Shown in pieces: positions 15,773 to 25,669 of a stretch of DNA of 64,000 nucleotides. The notes below the pieces were generated by a model, which saw only the letters and a program-made list of their open reading frames with translations, ran no database searches and was not told the origin of the DNA. How positions within the stretch are numbered: the stretch's first letter is position 1; the number at the start of each line of letters is the position of its first letter. Source of the DNA: Rhodopseudomonas telluris. Lineage in GTDB: Bacteria; Pseudomonadota; Alphaproteobacteria; Rhizobiales; Xanthobacteraceae. Position numbers and translations under genes: made by a program. The stretch covers positions 310,001-374,000 of the forward strand of contig NZ_JBHLWM010000005.1 of the NCBI RefSeq assembly GCF_042432815.1, read 5' to 3'.

Positions 15773-16969
15773 CTACCCCTTCACGTCCTGCCTCTCCGAC
15801 GCGGTCGGCTTGCCTTTGACGGCGTCGCCCACGACGCGGACCTTGTCGCCGCTGGACAGGCCGTCCGGCGGCGCGATGATGATGCGATCGTCGGGAGCGA
15901 GGCCGGAAGCGAGCTCGATTTCGCGGCCAAGATCGCGCGCGATCTTCACATCTTTGAACTGCACGCGATCGTCAGGGCCGACGGTGGCGACACGCAGACC
16001 GGCGCGGTTGAACATCAGCGCACTCGCCGGCACGTAGAGCGACACCTGATCACTGGTGAGGCTCAGCTTCACGTTGGCATAGCCACCGGGCATCAGCTCG
16101 CCTTTCGGGTTGTCGAGCACGAGTTGCATCCGCGTCGTGCCGGTCGAGGCATCGACCGCCTGGGACGAGGTTTCGACGGTGGCCGGGAAAGTCCGGTTCG
16201 GATATTCCGGCAGCGTGATCACCGCCCTGGCGCCGATCCGGATCAGCGGCACATAAGTTTGCGGCACATTGACGTACACACGTAGCCGCGCGATGTCCGA
16301 CACCACGAACATCGCAGGCCCGGCGTTGGAGCCGGCGCTGACCAGTGCACCCACGTCGGTGTTGCGCTCGGTGACCACACCGTCGAACGGCACGGTGATT
16401 TTCTTGAAGCCAGCGAGCGCTTCGAGCCGCTCGACATTCGCCTCACCGGACTTCACCGCCGCCTTCTTGTTCGACAGGTCCGCGGTGCGCTCATCGATCT
16501 CCTGAGCGGAGACGAAGTTCGACGCCACCAGCGTCTTGCGGCGGTTGAGCGTCGCCTCCGAGAGCCGCGCGCTGGCCTGCTGGCTCAGGAGATCGGCGCG
16601 GGCCTGCAGCAATTGCTGATCGAGATCCGGAGCTTCGACCTCCGCGATCACCTGCCCGGCCTTGACCTTCGCGCCGATGTCGGCGCTCCAGCTCTTCACA
16701 TAGCCCGACACACGGGCGTAGATCGGCGCGCGGGAATAGGCTTCGAGCCGGCCCGGCAGATCGAGCGTGCTGGCGCGCGCCTTTCCGTCCGGCTTGGCCA
16801 CTGCGACGCTGGGGATCGCCTGCTCGTCGGTCCAGACGCGAAGGTCGGCGTTGCTTTTTTGCCGCGCGCTGATGCCCGTCACGACCACCGCGACCGCGCC
16901 GCAGGCGAGCAGCAGGCCGGCGATGCCGAGTCCGCGACGGGATTTGCGCGGCGGCGCTTCAGTGGACAT
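15773..16969 (-). CDS. RND efflux periplasmic adaptor (membrane fusion protein)
   Basis: A 398-residue HlyD/AcrA-type adaptor. A membrane anchor covers residues 14-33. The split lipoyl domain has IYARVSGYVKSW near residue 82 and GVVTERNTDVGALV near 196, with an alpha-helical hairpin rich in Ala, Gln and Arg between them; beta-barrel and membrane-proximal domains follow. It joins the RND pump in the inner membrane to an outer-membrane channel. The pump gene follows on the same strand in the operon order and its stop overlaps this gene's start by 11 bases, although the pump is transcribed first. No outer-membrane channel gene is near, so a shared channel is likely. Confidence 0.9.
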   Translation of the reverse strand: MSTEAPPRKSRRGLGIAGLLLACGAVAVVVTGISARQKSNADLRVWTDEQAIPSVAVAKPDGKARASTLDLPGRLEAYSRAPIYARVSGYVKSWSADIGAKVKAGQVIAEVEAPDLDQQLLQARADLLSQQASARLSEATLNRRKTLVASNFVSAQEIDERTADLSNKKAAVKSGEANVERLEALAGFKKITVPFDGVVTERNTDVGALVSAGSNAGPAMFVVSDIARLRVYVNVPQTYVPLIRIGARAVITLPEYPNRTFPATVETSSQAVDASTGTTRMQLVLDNPKGELMPGGYANVKLSLTSDQVSLYVPASALMFNRAGLRVATVGPDDRVQFKDVKIARDLGREIELASGLAPDDRIIIAPPDGLSSGDKVRVVGDAVKGKPTASERQDVKG

Positions 16970-19900
16970 GCGACAACTCCGGCGCCGGGGCGGCGTCCTG
17001 CGCCGGCTGTTTCTTGTGGACCATGCTGAACACCACGGGCACGAACATCAGGGTGGCGACGGTGGCGCAGATCAGGCCGCCGATCACGGCGCGGCCGAGC
17101 GGCGCGTTCTGCTCGCCGCCCTCGCCGAGCCCGAGTGCCATCGGCGCCATGCCGATGATCATCGCCAGCGCCGTCATCAGCACCGGGCGGAAACGGACGA
17201 ACCCGGACTCGAGCGCCGCCTGCACCGGATCGCCGAGCACGGCGTAGCGCTCGCGCGCGAACGAGATCACCAGCACGCTGTTGGCGGTGGCGACGCCCAT
17301 GCACATGATCGCGCCGGTGAGCGCCGGCACCGACATCGTCGTGCCGGTGGCGAACAGCATCCAGACGATGCCGGCAAGCGCCGCCGGCAGCGCCGTGATG
17401 ATCACGAACGGATCGGCCCAGGACTGGAAGTTCACGACGATCAGCAGATAGATCAGCACGATCGCGCCGAGCAGGCCGAACAGCAGGCCAGAGAACGCGC
17501 TGTTCATCGTCTGCACCTGGCCGAGCAGCACCACCGACGAGCCCTTCGGCACCTCGGCCTTGGTCTCGTCGATCACCTTGCGAATGTCGGCCGACACCGC
17601 GCCGAGATCGCGCCCCTGCGTGGTAGCGAAGATCTGCACCATCGACTGGATGTCGTATTGCGAGATCACCGCGTTGCCGGCGGAGCGCGTGATGTCCGCG
17701 ATGCCGCCGAGGATCGGCGCGCTGGCGCCGGCGGTGCCGGTCGCGGAAATCGGAATCGTCTCCAGCTTGCCGAGCGAGTCGATCTGATATTGCGGCGTCT
17801 GCATCACGATCGAATAGGACACGCCGTTATCGGGGTTGAGATAATAGGTCGGCGCGACCTGCGACGAGCCGGCGAGATTCACCACCAGGCTGTTGGTGAC
17901 GTCGCGTGTGGTCAGCCCGACATACTGGGCGCGAGTGCGGTCGACGTCGATATTGAAGGTCGGATTGTTCGGCGACTGCTGCAGCCGCGCGTCGGCGACG
18001 CCCGGGATGCGCTTGATCTTGGCAAGCAGCTTGCCGGCATATTCGAAATTGGCCGCCAGATTGGCGCCGCGCACCTGCAGATCAATCGGCGCCGGCGCGC
18101 CGAAGTTCAGGATCTGGCTGACGATGTCGGCCGGCAGGAAGGCGAAGCTCATGCCGGGGAATTGCCGCGGCAGCTGCTCGCGCAGCAGCTTGACGTATTC
18201 CTCGGTCGGCCGGTGCTCGCCTTTCAGCTTGATCTGGATATCGCCGTCCTGGGTGCCGATTACGCCCGTATTGTTGTAGGTCAGATTGATGCCCGAGATC
18301 GGCATGCCGATGTTGTCGGTCATGGTCTCGATCTGGTCCGGCGGAATGACCGCGCGGATCGCCTTCTGCACCTCGGCGAGCTGGTTGGCGGTCTCCTCCA
18401 CACGGGTGCCGACCTGGGTGCGGACGTGCATCAGGATCTGCCCGGCGTCGACCGACGGGAAGAAGTTGCGGCCGAGGAACGGCACCAGCACGAACGACAC
18501 CGCGACGACTCCGAGGAAGCCGGCGACGAACAGCCTGCGGTGGCCCATCGCCAGGGTCAGCAGGTCGCCGTAGCCGTGGCGGAAACGCGCGAACAAGCTT
18601 TCGAAGCCCTGCTGGAAGCGGACCAGCGGATTGCGCGAACGCTGCTTGCCGTCGAGGCTGCCGTGATGGACATGGGGCTTCAGCAGATACTTGGCCATCG
18701 TCGGCACCAGCGTGCGCGACAGGATGAACGACCAGATCATCGCGAACATCACCGCTTCGGCCATCGGCACGAACAGGAAACGCGCGACGCCCTGCAGGAA
18801 GAACATCGGGACGAACACGATGCAGATGCACAGCAGCGACACGAAAGCCGGCGTCACGATCTGATGCGCGCCGTCCAGGATCGAAGTTTCGACGTCCTTG
18901 CCCTGCTCCAGATGCCAGTTGATATTCTCGATCGTCACAGTGGCGTCATCGACCAGAATGCCCACCGCGAGTGCGAGGCCACCGAGCGTCATGATGTTCA
19001 GCGTCTCGCCGATCGCCGCCAGACAGACGATGGCGCCCAGCACCGAGAGCGGAATCGACACTGCGATGATGATGGTGGAGCGCCAACTGCCGAGGAACAG
19101 CAGGATCATCACGCTGGTCAGCAGCGCCGCGATCACGCCTTCGACCGCCACGCCGGCGATGGCGCCGCGCACGAACACCGACTGGTCGCCGATCAAGGCG
19201 ATCTTCAGCGACTCCGGCATCGCGTCCTTGACCTCGACGATCTTGCGCTTGATGCCGTCGATGATGTCGAGCGTCGACACCGCGCCGGCCTTCAGCACCA
19301 TCATCAACACCGAGCGGTTGCCGTCGACATGGACGATGTTGGTCTGCGGCGGATTGCCGTCGCGCACCGAGGCGACGTCGCGGATGTAGACCATCGCGCC
19401 GTTCACCGCCTTGATCGGCAGATTGCCGAGATCCTCGATTTTGAGCGGCGAATTGTTGAGCTGGATGACGTATTCGAACTCGCCGATCTTTTGGGTGCCG
19501 ACCGGCGTGATCAGGTTCTGCGCGGCGAGCGCATTGGCGACATCCTGCCCCGACAGACCGCGGGCCTGCAGCGCGCCGGGATCGAGATCGATCTGGATCT
19601 GGCGCTGCTTGCCGCCGAACGGCCAAGGGATCGCCGCGCCGGGCACGGTGACCAGCGGCGTGCGCAGCTGATTGATCGCGAGGTCGGCGAGGCTCTGCTC
19701 GGTCATGCCGTCGCCCGACAGCGCGAGCTGGATGATCGGAACCGTCGAGGCCGAGTAGTTCAGGATCAGCGGCGGCGTCGCGCCCGCCGGCATCTGCTTG
19801 AGCAGCGTCTGCGAAATCGCCGTCACCTGTGCGTTGGCGGTCCGGATGTCGACATTGGGCTGGAAGAAGATCTTGACGATGCCGAAGCCGTTATAAGAAT

Positions 19901-20153
19901 TCGCGACGATGTGCTCGATGTCGTTGACGGTGGTGGTCAGCGCACGCTGGAACGGCGTGGTGATGCGGCCTGCCATCTGGTCCGGTGGCAAACCGGTGTA
20001 TTGCCAGACCACGCCGATCACCGGAATGCGGATCTCGGGGAAGATATCGGTGGGCGTGCGCATCGCGGCGAGCGGGCCGACGATCAGCAGGAGCAGCGCG
20101 AGCACCACGAAGGTGTAGGGCCGGCTCAGTGCGATGCGGACCAGCGATATCAT
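16959..20153 (-). CDS. RND efflux pump, inner-membrane permease
   Basis: A 1064-residue RND transporter of the AcrB/HAE type, of normal length. It opens with one membrane segment (residues 10-30) and the PTDIFPEI motif. Two large periplasmic loops alternate with membrane blocks; GILVDDATVTIENI near residue 410 holds the proton-relay aspartate pair of TM4. It uses the proton gradient to expel drugs or other compounds. ATG at 20153 is preferred, with GGGGAA upstream; an in-frame ATG lies 14 codons earlier. It is transcribed ahead of the adaptor gene with an 11-base overlap. The substrate cannot be predicted. Confidence 0.92.
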   Translation of the reverse strand: MISLVRIALSRPYTFVVLALLLLIVGPLAAMRTPTDIFPEIRIPVIGVVWQYTGLPPDQMAGRITTPFQRALTTTVNDIEHIVANSYNGFGIVKIFFQPNVDIRTANAQVTAISQTLLKQMPAGATPPLILNYSASTVPIIQLALSGDGMTEQSLADLAINQLRTPLVTVPGAAIPWPFGGKQRQIQIDLDPGALQARGLSGQDVANALAAQNLITPVGTQKIGEFEYVIQLNNSPLKIEDLGNLPIKAVNGAMVYIRDVASVRDGNPPQTNIVHVDGNRSVLMMVLKAGAVSTLDIIDGIKRKIVEVKDAMPESLKIALIGDQSVFVRGAIAGVAVEGVIAALLTSVMILLFLGSWRSTIIIAVSIPLSVLGAIVCLAAIGETLNIMTLGGLALAVGILVDDATVTIENINWHLEQGKDVETSILDGAHQIVTPAFVSLLCICIVFVPMFFLQGVARFLFVPMAEAVMFAMIWSFILSRTLVPTMAKYLLKPHVHHGSLDGKQRSRNPLVRFQQGFESLFARFRHGYGDLLTLAMGHRRLFVAGFLGVVAVSFVLVPFLGRNFFPSVDAGQILMHVRTQVGTRVEETANQLAEVQKAIRAVIPPDQIETMTDNIGMPISGINLTYNNTGVIGTQDGDIQIKLKGEHRPTEEYVKLLREQLPRQFPGMSFAFLPADIVSQILNFGAPAPIDLQVRGANLAANFEYAGKLLAKIKRIPGVADARLQQSPNNPTFNIDVDRTRAQYVGLTTRDVTNSLVVNLAGSSQVAPTYYLNPDNGVSYSIVMQTPQYQIDSLGKLETIPISATGTAGASAPILGGIADITRSAGNAVISQYDIQSMVQIFATTQGRDLGAVSADIRKVIDETKAEVPKGSSVVLLGQVQTMNSAFSGLLFGLLGAIVLIYLLIVVNFQSWADPFVIITALPAALAGIVWMLFATGTTMSVPALTGAIMCMGVATANSVLVISFARERYAVLGDPVQAALESGFVRFRPVLMTALAMIIGMAPMALGLGEGGEQNAPLGRAVIGGLICATVATLMFVPVVFSMVHKKQPAQDAAPAPELSHVH

Positions 20154-20354
20154 CCGTCGGCGTTCCCCGATCTTGGTGCGGGGCCACGCTGCCACGTAGC
20201 CTCTTCACGAGACTTACCGAACCGTCGCCCAATAGCCAAGCGGCAGGGCACGCATGGCGCCCCGCCGCATCGCACAATCTCGCGAGGTGATCAGTTCCGA
20301 GGAGCCACGCTCCAAGCCGGCCCGCGGCCGGCTCAAGAGGCAAGGTTGGTCGTG

Positions 20355-22046
20355 TCAGGCCGCTCGCACGGATTCGAGAAACTGCCCGACTTCGGATTTC
20401 AGCCGGTTGCTTTCGACCGAGAGCGACTGGGCGGCAGACAGCACCTGGGTCGAGGCCGCCGTTGCTTCGCCGGCGCCGCGCTGGACATCGACGATGTTGG
20501 CCGAAACCTGCTGGGTTCCGAGCGCCGCCTGCTGAACGTTGCGGGCGATCTCCTGGGTGGCGGCGCCCTGCTCTTCCACCGCCGATGCAATCGTCGAGGC
20601 GATTTCGGACATTCGGCCGATGATATCGCCGATGTCCTTGATGGCGCCGACCGAGTCCTGGGTGGCGGCCTGAATGCCGGTGATCTGCTGGCTGATCTCG
20701 CCGGTGGCTTTGGCGGTCTGTTCGGCCAGCGCCTTGACCTCGCTGGCGACGACCGCGAAGCCGCGGCCCGCCTCGCCGGCACGCGCCGCCTCGATGGTGG
20801 CGTTGAGCGCCAGCAGATTGGTCTGGCCCGCGATGGTGTTGATCAGTTCGACGACGTCGCCGATCCGGGTGGCGGCCTGCGCCAGTTCACCGACGCGAGC
20901 ATTGGTGCGCCGGGCCTGTTCGACCGCCTCACTGGCGATACGGGCCGAGTCCTGCACCTGCCGACTGATCTCATTGACCGACGACGCCATCTCTTCCGTG
21001 GCCGAAGCAACCGAAGACACATTGTTGGAGGCTTCTTCGGACGCCGAGGCGACCAGCGTGGTGACTTCCTGCGAACGCCCAGCCGTCGCGGACAGCGACC
21101 CCGCAGAGGCTTCGAGCTGGGTCGAAGCCGACGACACGGTCTGCACGATCTCGCCGATCATCGACTCGAAGGAGCGGGTGATCGCGTCGACGCGCTGACC
21201 GCGCGCGATTTTGGCATCGGCATCCGCCGCGGCGGCCTGGTCGGCGGCGCGCTTGTCGATCAGCGCCTGCTTGAACACCTGCAGCACATCGGCCATCGCG
21301 CCGATCTCGGTCTTCTCTCCCTGGTGCGGCACCACCGCGGTGAGATCGCCACGGCCGAGCGCCTGCATCGGCTGAATGATCGAGCCGATGCCGCGTGACA
21401 CATCGCGGACCAGCAGGATCCCAAGACCGATCGAAGCCAGCGTCGCGATCGCGAGAATGCCGATCACCATGTACAGCGCGGAGCGGAAGCTATCGGCCGC
21501 CGATTTGCTGGCCTGATCGCCGCCCTTGTTGTTGAAGTCGATGTCCCGCTGCAGCACCTCGTCGGCCTTGACGCCGATCGGGTTCACCACCTTGGCATTG
21601 TAGTCGCGGGTTTCTTCGGAAACGCGCCCGACGTCCTTGCGGGATCGCGCCAGCACCTCTTCGGTGCCGCGGACGTATTCGTCCCAGAGCTGAGACCATT
21701 CCCGATAGAGCGCCCGCTCTTCGGCAGACGTGATCAGGCGCTCGTAAGCGCTTCGAGCATCGGCGACGCGCGTCTTGACGGCCTCGACCGTCTTGTCCAC
21801 CGCCTGCTTGTCTTCAGCCGAGAACGACAGCAGGTGCTGACGAATGACCGTTCGATAAGTGATTCCGGTCGCGCGCAGGTCGCCAAGCGCCCGGACGCTC
21901 GGCATCCAGTTGACGGCGATGTCATCGGTATGTGCATTGATGGACTGCATTTTCAGAATGGCTACGACACCGAGACCCATCATCAGGATCAGGAGTGAAG
22001 CCAGAACTGACATGATCTTGGCGCGGATCGAAAGGCGGTCGAACAT
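20355..22046 (-). CDS. Methyl-accepting chemotaxis protein
   Basis: A 563-residue chemoreceptor. Membrane segments at about residues 11-31 and 190-212 frame a periplasmic region that looks like a four-helix-bundle ligand domain. HAMP follows (about 211-265), then a long coiled-coil signalling domain whose hairpin tip reads INTIAGQTNLLALNATIEAA, with the kinase-contacting EAGRGFAVVA after it. It reports a chemical signal to CheA/CheW. No C-terminal CheR-tethering pentapeptide is seen. It stands alone between the RND operon and the hydroxypyruvate isomerase gene, so its ligand is unknown. Confidence 0.93.
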   Translation of the reverse strand: MFDRLSIRAKIMSVLASLLILMMGLGVVAILKMQSINAHTDDIAVNWMPSVRALGDLRATGITYRTVIRQHLLSFSAEDKQAVDKTVEAVKTRVADARSAYERLITSAEERALYREWSQLWDEYVRGTEEVLARSRKDVGRVSEETRDYNAKVVNPIGVKADEVLQRDIDFNNKGGDQASKSAADSFRSALYMVIGILAIATLASIGLGILLVRDVSRGIGSIIQPMQALGRGDLTAVVPHQGEKTEIGAMADVLQVFKQALIDKRAADQAAAADADAKIARGQRVDAITRSFESMIGEIVQTVSSASTQLEASAGSLSATAGRSQEVTTLVASASEEASNNVSSVASATEEMASSVNEISRQVQDSARIASEAVEQARRTNARVGELAQAATRIGDVVELINTIAGQTNLLALNATIEAARAGEAGRGFAVVASEVKALAEQTAKATGEISQQITGIQAATQDSVGAIKDIGDIIGRMSEIASTIASAVEEQGAATQEIARNVQQAALGTQQVSANIVDVQRGAGEATAASTQVLSAAQSLSVESNRLKSEVGQFLESVRAA

Positions 22047-22330
22047 CGTCGGATCCCCAAATACTCTGAAAGACGCGCCGCCCTGCCCCCACGGCTGACA
22101 CCGCGCTGCGGCTTCTGCCGCACCTTTTGAATTAGTGGGGTAATCCTCACTCAGGACTTAAAATCGGAACCGTCAGCGCGAATTTTTCCGCACAACTACT
22201 CTGAGTGGACGAGATGTCAGGCCGGGCTAACACTCAGCATCCCGGCGACGAGCGGTGCATCCCGTGAATCGACTCCGGTCTTGAGTCGAACGACGTGCTT
22301 GGGATCACAGGCGGAAATGATCGACGACTG

Positions 22331-23113
22331 TCAGGTGTTGCCAGCCCGATAGGAGGCGAACCAGCCGAGCCCATCGGTGGTGGCGGCGCGCGGCCGATAC
22401 TCCGCGCCGACGAAGCCCGCATAGCCCAGCCGATCGAGTTCCGAGAACAGGAACGGATAGTTGAGCTCCTCCCTATCCGGCTCCTGCCGTGACGGAACGC
22501 TGGCAATCTGGATATGACCGATGATCGGCATCAGCTCGCGCAGCCGCATCACCACATCGCCGTGCAGGATCTGGCAGTGATAAATATCGAACTGCAGCTT
22601 GAGGTTCGGAATGCCGAGCTCGCGGATCAGATCGCGCGCCACGCCGAAATCATCGAGAAAATAGCCCGGCACGTCTCGCCTGTTCAGCGGCTCGATCATC
22701 ACGTCGATGCCGTGCGGGGCAAAGAAATGCGCCGCCACCGCCAGAGACCGACGGAACGCCAACGCGGCTGCGCCGTCGTGTCGATCCGCGAGCCCGGCCA
22801 ACAGGTGAACCCGCTTGGCGCCGGTGGCCAGCGCATAAGGCAGCGCCGTATGCAGGCTCCGCTGCAGCTCCTCGAACTTGTCCGGCCGCGCCGCAAAGCC
22901 ACGCTCGCCGGCGGTCCAGTCTCCCGGCGGCAGGTTGAACAGCGCCAGCGTGAGATCGTAGCGCCGCAGTCGGTCGGCGATGTCCTCCGGCGCATGGTCG
23001 TAGGGAAACAGGAATTCGACCGCCCGAAACCCTGCCACAGCCGCCGCCTCGAAGCGGTCGAGGAACGGCACTTCGGTGAACAGGAAAGAGAGATTGGCGG
23101 CGAAGCGCGGCAT
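22331..23113 (-). CDS. hyi: Hydroxypyruvate isomerase family protein
   Basis: A 260-residue xylose-isomerase-like TIM barrel. Metal and substrate residues of the Hyi family are present: EPLNRRDVPGYF near residue 141, QFDIYHCQ near 174, HIQIASVP near 200, and the GAEYRP glutamate near 240. Hyi interconverts hydroxypyruvate and tartronate semialdehyde; related OtnI proteins act on 2-oxo-tetronate. ATG at 23113. It follows the Liv-type importer genes on the same strand after a 150-base gap containing a repeat. No glyoxylate carboligase gene is nearby, so the exact role (glyoxylate, or the tartrate-like metabolism suggested by the enzyme at 33194) is open. Confidence 0.82.
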   Translation of the reverse strand: MPRFAANLSFLFTEVPFLDRFEAAAVAGFRAVEFLFPYDHAPEDIADRLRRYDLTLALFNLPPGDWTAGERGFAARPDKFEELQRSLHTALPYALATGAKRVHLLAGLADRHDGAAALAFRRSLAVAAHFFAPHGIDVMIEPLNRRDVPGYFLDDFGVARDLIRELGIPNLKLQFDIYHCQILHGDVVMRLRELMPIIGHIQIASVPSRQEPDREELNYPFLFSELDRLGYAGFVGAEYRPRAATTDGLGWFASYRAGNT

Positions 23114-23136
23114 TTGCAGCCCGGCAGGAGATCGTC

Positions 23137-23218
23137 GTCATTGCGAGGAGCGAAACGACGAAGCAATCCAGCGTCACGTACTGAGCCTGTGGATTGTTTC
23201 GCTTCGCTCGCAACGACG
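23137..23218. repeat. Dispersed inverted repeat, family A copy 5
   Basis: GTCATTGCGAGGAGCGAAACG and CGCTTCGCTCGCAACGAC, with GCAATCC and GGATTG inside. It lies between hyi and the importer ATPase gene on one strand and could reduce readthrough into hyi. Confidence 0.82.
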
Positions 23219-23263
23219 TCGGCGACGGAAAAAGCTGCTGCACTCTATCCGGACAGTGGCTGT

Positions 23264-23968
23264 CTACAACCCCAAATACGCCTTCCGAACGTCGGGGTTG
23301 TCCATCAGCTCGGCCGCCTTGCCCTGCATCAGCACGCGGCCGGTCTGCAGGATGTAGGCACGGTCGGCGATTTCGAGGCATTCGGCCATGCGCTGCTCGA
23401 CGATCAGCACCGTCATGCCGGCGTCACGGATCTTCTTCACCGACTGGAAGATCTCGCTGACCAGCTTCGGCATGATGCCCTGCGACGGCTCATCGAGCAT
23501 CAAGAGCCGCGGCCTCGTCATCAACGCGCGGCCGATCGCGAGCATCTGCTGCTCGCCGCCGGAGAGCGTCTCGGCGCGTTGCTCGAGCCGCTCCTTCAGC
23601 CTTGGAAACAGGCTGAACACCAGCTCAAGCGGCTGCTCACGATCCGGCTTGCCGCGAAACATGTAGCTACCGAGCCGCAGATTGTCGTGAACCGACAGAC
23701 GCGGGAACAGCCGGCGGTTCTCCGGCACATAGGCGATGCCGCGCGCGGTGATCAGGTGCTGCGCGGTGCCGTCGATGCGCTGGCCGTCGAACGCCACTTC
23801 GCCGGAGCGAATGCGCTCGGCCCCGGCGATCGATTTCAGCAGCGTCGACTTGCCCGCGCCATTGGCGCCGGCGACGCAGACGATTTCGCCCTTCTCGACC
23901 TCGATCGAGACCTGGGAAATTGCGACCAGCCCCTTATAGGCGGTGGTGACCTCACGCACCGACAGCAT
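23264..23968 (-). CDS. livF: Branched-chain amino acid-type ABC importer, ATPase (LivF)
   Basis: A 234-residue ABC ATPase. Walker A GANGAGKST near residue 36, the signature LSGGEQQML near 138, Walker B LLMLDEPSQGI near 158. The VPENRRLFPRLSV Q-loop region is typical of LivF. It powers import with LivG. ATG at 23968 overlaps the end of livG by 17 bases; GGGG lies just upstream of it, and an in-frame TTG four codons earlier is less likely. It is the last of five genes of the SBP-LivH-LivM-LivG-LivF operon read on the minus strand from 27931. Confidence 0.9.
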   Translation of the reverse strand: MLSVREVTTAYKGLVAISQVSIEVEKGEIVCVAGANGAGKSTLLKSIAGAERIRSGEVAFDGQRIDGTAQHLITARGIAYVPENRRLFPRLSVHDNLRLGSYMFRGKPDREQPLELVFSLFPRLKERLEQRAETLSGGEQQMLAIGRALMTRPRLLMLDEPSQGIMPKLVSEIFQSVKKIRDAGMTVLIVEQRMAECLEIADRAYILQTGRVLMQGKAAELMDNPDVRKAYLGL

Positions 23969-24686
23969 GACGATCCCCAAGATAAGCAGTGATGACTTTC
24001 GGATTGCGCACGACGTCGGCCGGCTTGCCTTCGGTGAGCACCTTGCCGAGATCGAGCACGATGGCGCGGTCGACCAGCGGCATCACGATCTCCATGACGT
24101 GCTCCACCATCAGCACGGTGACGCCGGTGTCGCGCACGCGGCGGACAAGCTCGACGCCCTTCTCGGCTTCGGTCGGCGTCAGGCCGGTCAGCACCTCGTC
24201 GAGCAGCAGCAGCTTCGGCTCGGTGGCGAGCGCGCGGGCGACTTCGAGGCGGCGCTTCTCCGACGGGATCAGCTGGCTGGCCAGCACGTCGGCGCGGGCA
24301 TCGAGGCCGCAGAACGCCAGCACCTCGTGCGCCTTGCGGCGGGCCTCGCGCATCACCGTGGTGCGGATCAGCGCGCCGACGATGACGTTGTCGATCACCG
24401 TCATCGACTCGAAGCTCTTCACCACCTGAAAGGTGCGACCAATGCCGCGAGCGCAGCGCGCAGTCGCCGGCAGCTTCGTGACGTCCTCGCCGTCGAAGAT
24501 GATCGAACCCTGGGTCGGCGGCAGCACGCCGGCGATTAGATTAAACAAAGTCGATTTGCCGGCGCCGTTCGGGCCGATCAGGCCGACTATCTCGCCGCGG
24601 CCGACCGAGATCGAGACGTCGCTATTGGCGACGAGGCCGCCGAAGCGCTGCCAGACACCGCGGGTTTCCAGAAGCGGCGCGGTCAT
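23952..24686 (-). CDS. livG: Branched-chain amino acid-type ABC importer, ATPase (LivG), atypical signature
   Basis: A 244-residue ABC ATPase. Walker A GPNGAGKST is near residue 39 and FQVVKSFESMTV resembles the LivG Q-loop region. Walker B is LLLLDEVLTGL. The signature that normally reads LSGGQ or LTYGQ is LIPSEKRRLE here, so the glycine is lost, and the usual DEPAAG is DEVLTG. Walker A, Walker B and the switch histidine (MVEHVM) are intact, so the protein is probably active in one of the two composite ATP sites. Start at 24686 overlaps livM by four bases. It belongs to the importer operon. Confidence 0.88.
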   Translation of the reverse strand: MTAPLLETRGVWQRFGGLVANSDVSISVGRGEIVGLIGPNGAGKSTLFNLIAGVLPPTQGSIIFDGEDVTKLPATARCARGIGRTFQVVKSFESMTVIDNVIVGALIRTTVMREARRKAHEVLAFCGLDARADVLASQLIPSEKRRLEVARALATEPKLLLLDEVLTGLTPTEAEKGVELVRRVRDTGVTVLMVEHVMEIVMPLVDRAIVLDLGKVLTEGKPADVVRNPKVITAYLGDRHAVGA

Positions 24687-25669
24687 TGCGGCACTCCCTT
24701 CGAGGCCGGGCGCCGCGAGAACAGGCCGATCAGGCCCTCGGGGCGCGCCAGGGAGATCAGCACGATCACAGTGCCGTAAAGGATCAGGTCGACGCCGCGG
24801 CCGGAGCCACCGATGAACGAGCGGGTCAGTTCAGTGAGCGGGATCAGGATCACCGCACCAAGCACCGGCCCCCACAACGTGCCGATGCCGCCGAGCACCG
24901 CCGGCAACGCCATCAGCAGCGAGAACTGGAACGTCATCACGCTCTCAGGATCGATGTAGGACACGAACATCGCGTAGAACGCGCCGCCGATCGCGGTGAG
25001 GAAGGCCGAGACCGCGGCCGCGCCCATCTTCGAGTTGAACACCACGACGCCGAGGCTTTCAGCCGCCTCCGGATTGTCCTTCACGGCGCGCCACCAATAG
25101 CCCCACTTCGAATTCTCGAGCCACCACGTCACCAGCCAGGCGACGCAGCAGAACACTAGCGCGAAGTAGTAGTAAGGCAGCTTGCTGCGGGTGAACTGGA
25201 ACTTGGCCCAGCTGTCGCCGCGGACCGGGATGTCGATGCCGAGCGCCGCGCCGGCCCAGTCCCAATTGTGGAACAGCAGGAAGCCGATCTCGGCGATCAC
25301 GATGGTGGCAATGACGAAGTAATGGCCGCGCAGCCGGAACGTCGGATACCCCAGCGCCAGCGCGATCGCCGCCGAGATCACCCCGCCGCCGAGCATGCCG
25401 AACCAGGGCAGCACGCCGAATTTGGTGAACAGCAGCACCGTCGTATAGGCGCCGAGGCCGAAATACAGCGCGTGGCCGAGCGAGATCTGGCCGCAATAGC
25501 CGCCCAGGATATTCCAGGCCTGCGACAGCGCCGCATACATCAGGGTGAGCACCATGATGTTCTGGACGTAGACGTCCTTGACGAACAGCGGCACCAGCGC
25601 CGCGATACAGGCGAGCACCGCGGCGACGATGAGGTCGCGCAGGCGGCGTTTGTTGTGAGCGTCGTCCAT
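24683..25669 (-). CDS. livM: Branched-chain amino acid-type ABC importer, permease (LivM)
   Basis: A 328-residue inner-membrane permease with about nine or ten hydrophobic segments and the LivM landmarks GYCGQISLGHALYFGLGAY near residue 55 and the ATPase-contacting AVKDNPEAAESLGV near 198. The start ATG at 25669 overlaps the livH stop as ATGA. It forms the membrane channel with LivH. The N-terminus is short and basic (DDAHNKRRLRD) before the first membrane segment. Confidence 0.9.
   Translation of the reverse strand: MDDAHNKRRLRDLIVAAVLACIAALVPLFVKDVYVQNIMVLTLMYAALSQAWNILGGYCGQISLGHALYFGLGAYTTVLLFTKFGVLPWFGMLGGGVISAAIALALGYPTFRLRGHYFVIATIVIAEIGFLLFHNWDWAGAALGIDIPVRGDSWAKFQFTRSKLPYYYFALVFCCVAWLVTWWLENSKWGYWWRAVKDNPEAAESLGVVVFNSKMGAAAVSAFLTAIGGAFYAMFVSYIDPESVMTFQFSLLMALPAVLGGIGTLWGPVLGAVILIPLTELTRSFIGGSGRGVDLILYGTVIVLISLARPEGLIGLFSRRPASKGVPQ

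Noticed and set aside
16767..21398. A very long open frame (1543 codons) on the plus strand
   Set aside because: It runs antisense through the RND pump, adaptor and chemoreceptor genes, which have clear motifs. Its own protein is His/Arg/Asp-rich nonsense typical of GC-rich shadow frames.
23952..24686. LivG as a pseudogene because of its odd signature
   Set aside because: Walker A, Walker B and the switch histidine are intact, the frame is full length, and the other importer has a similar change.
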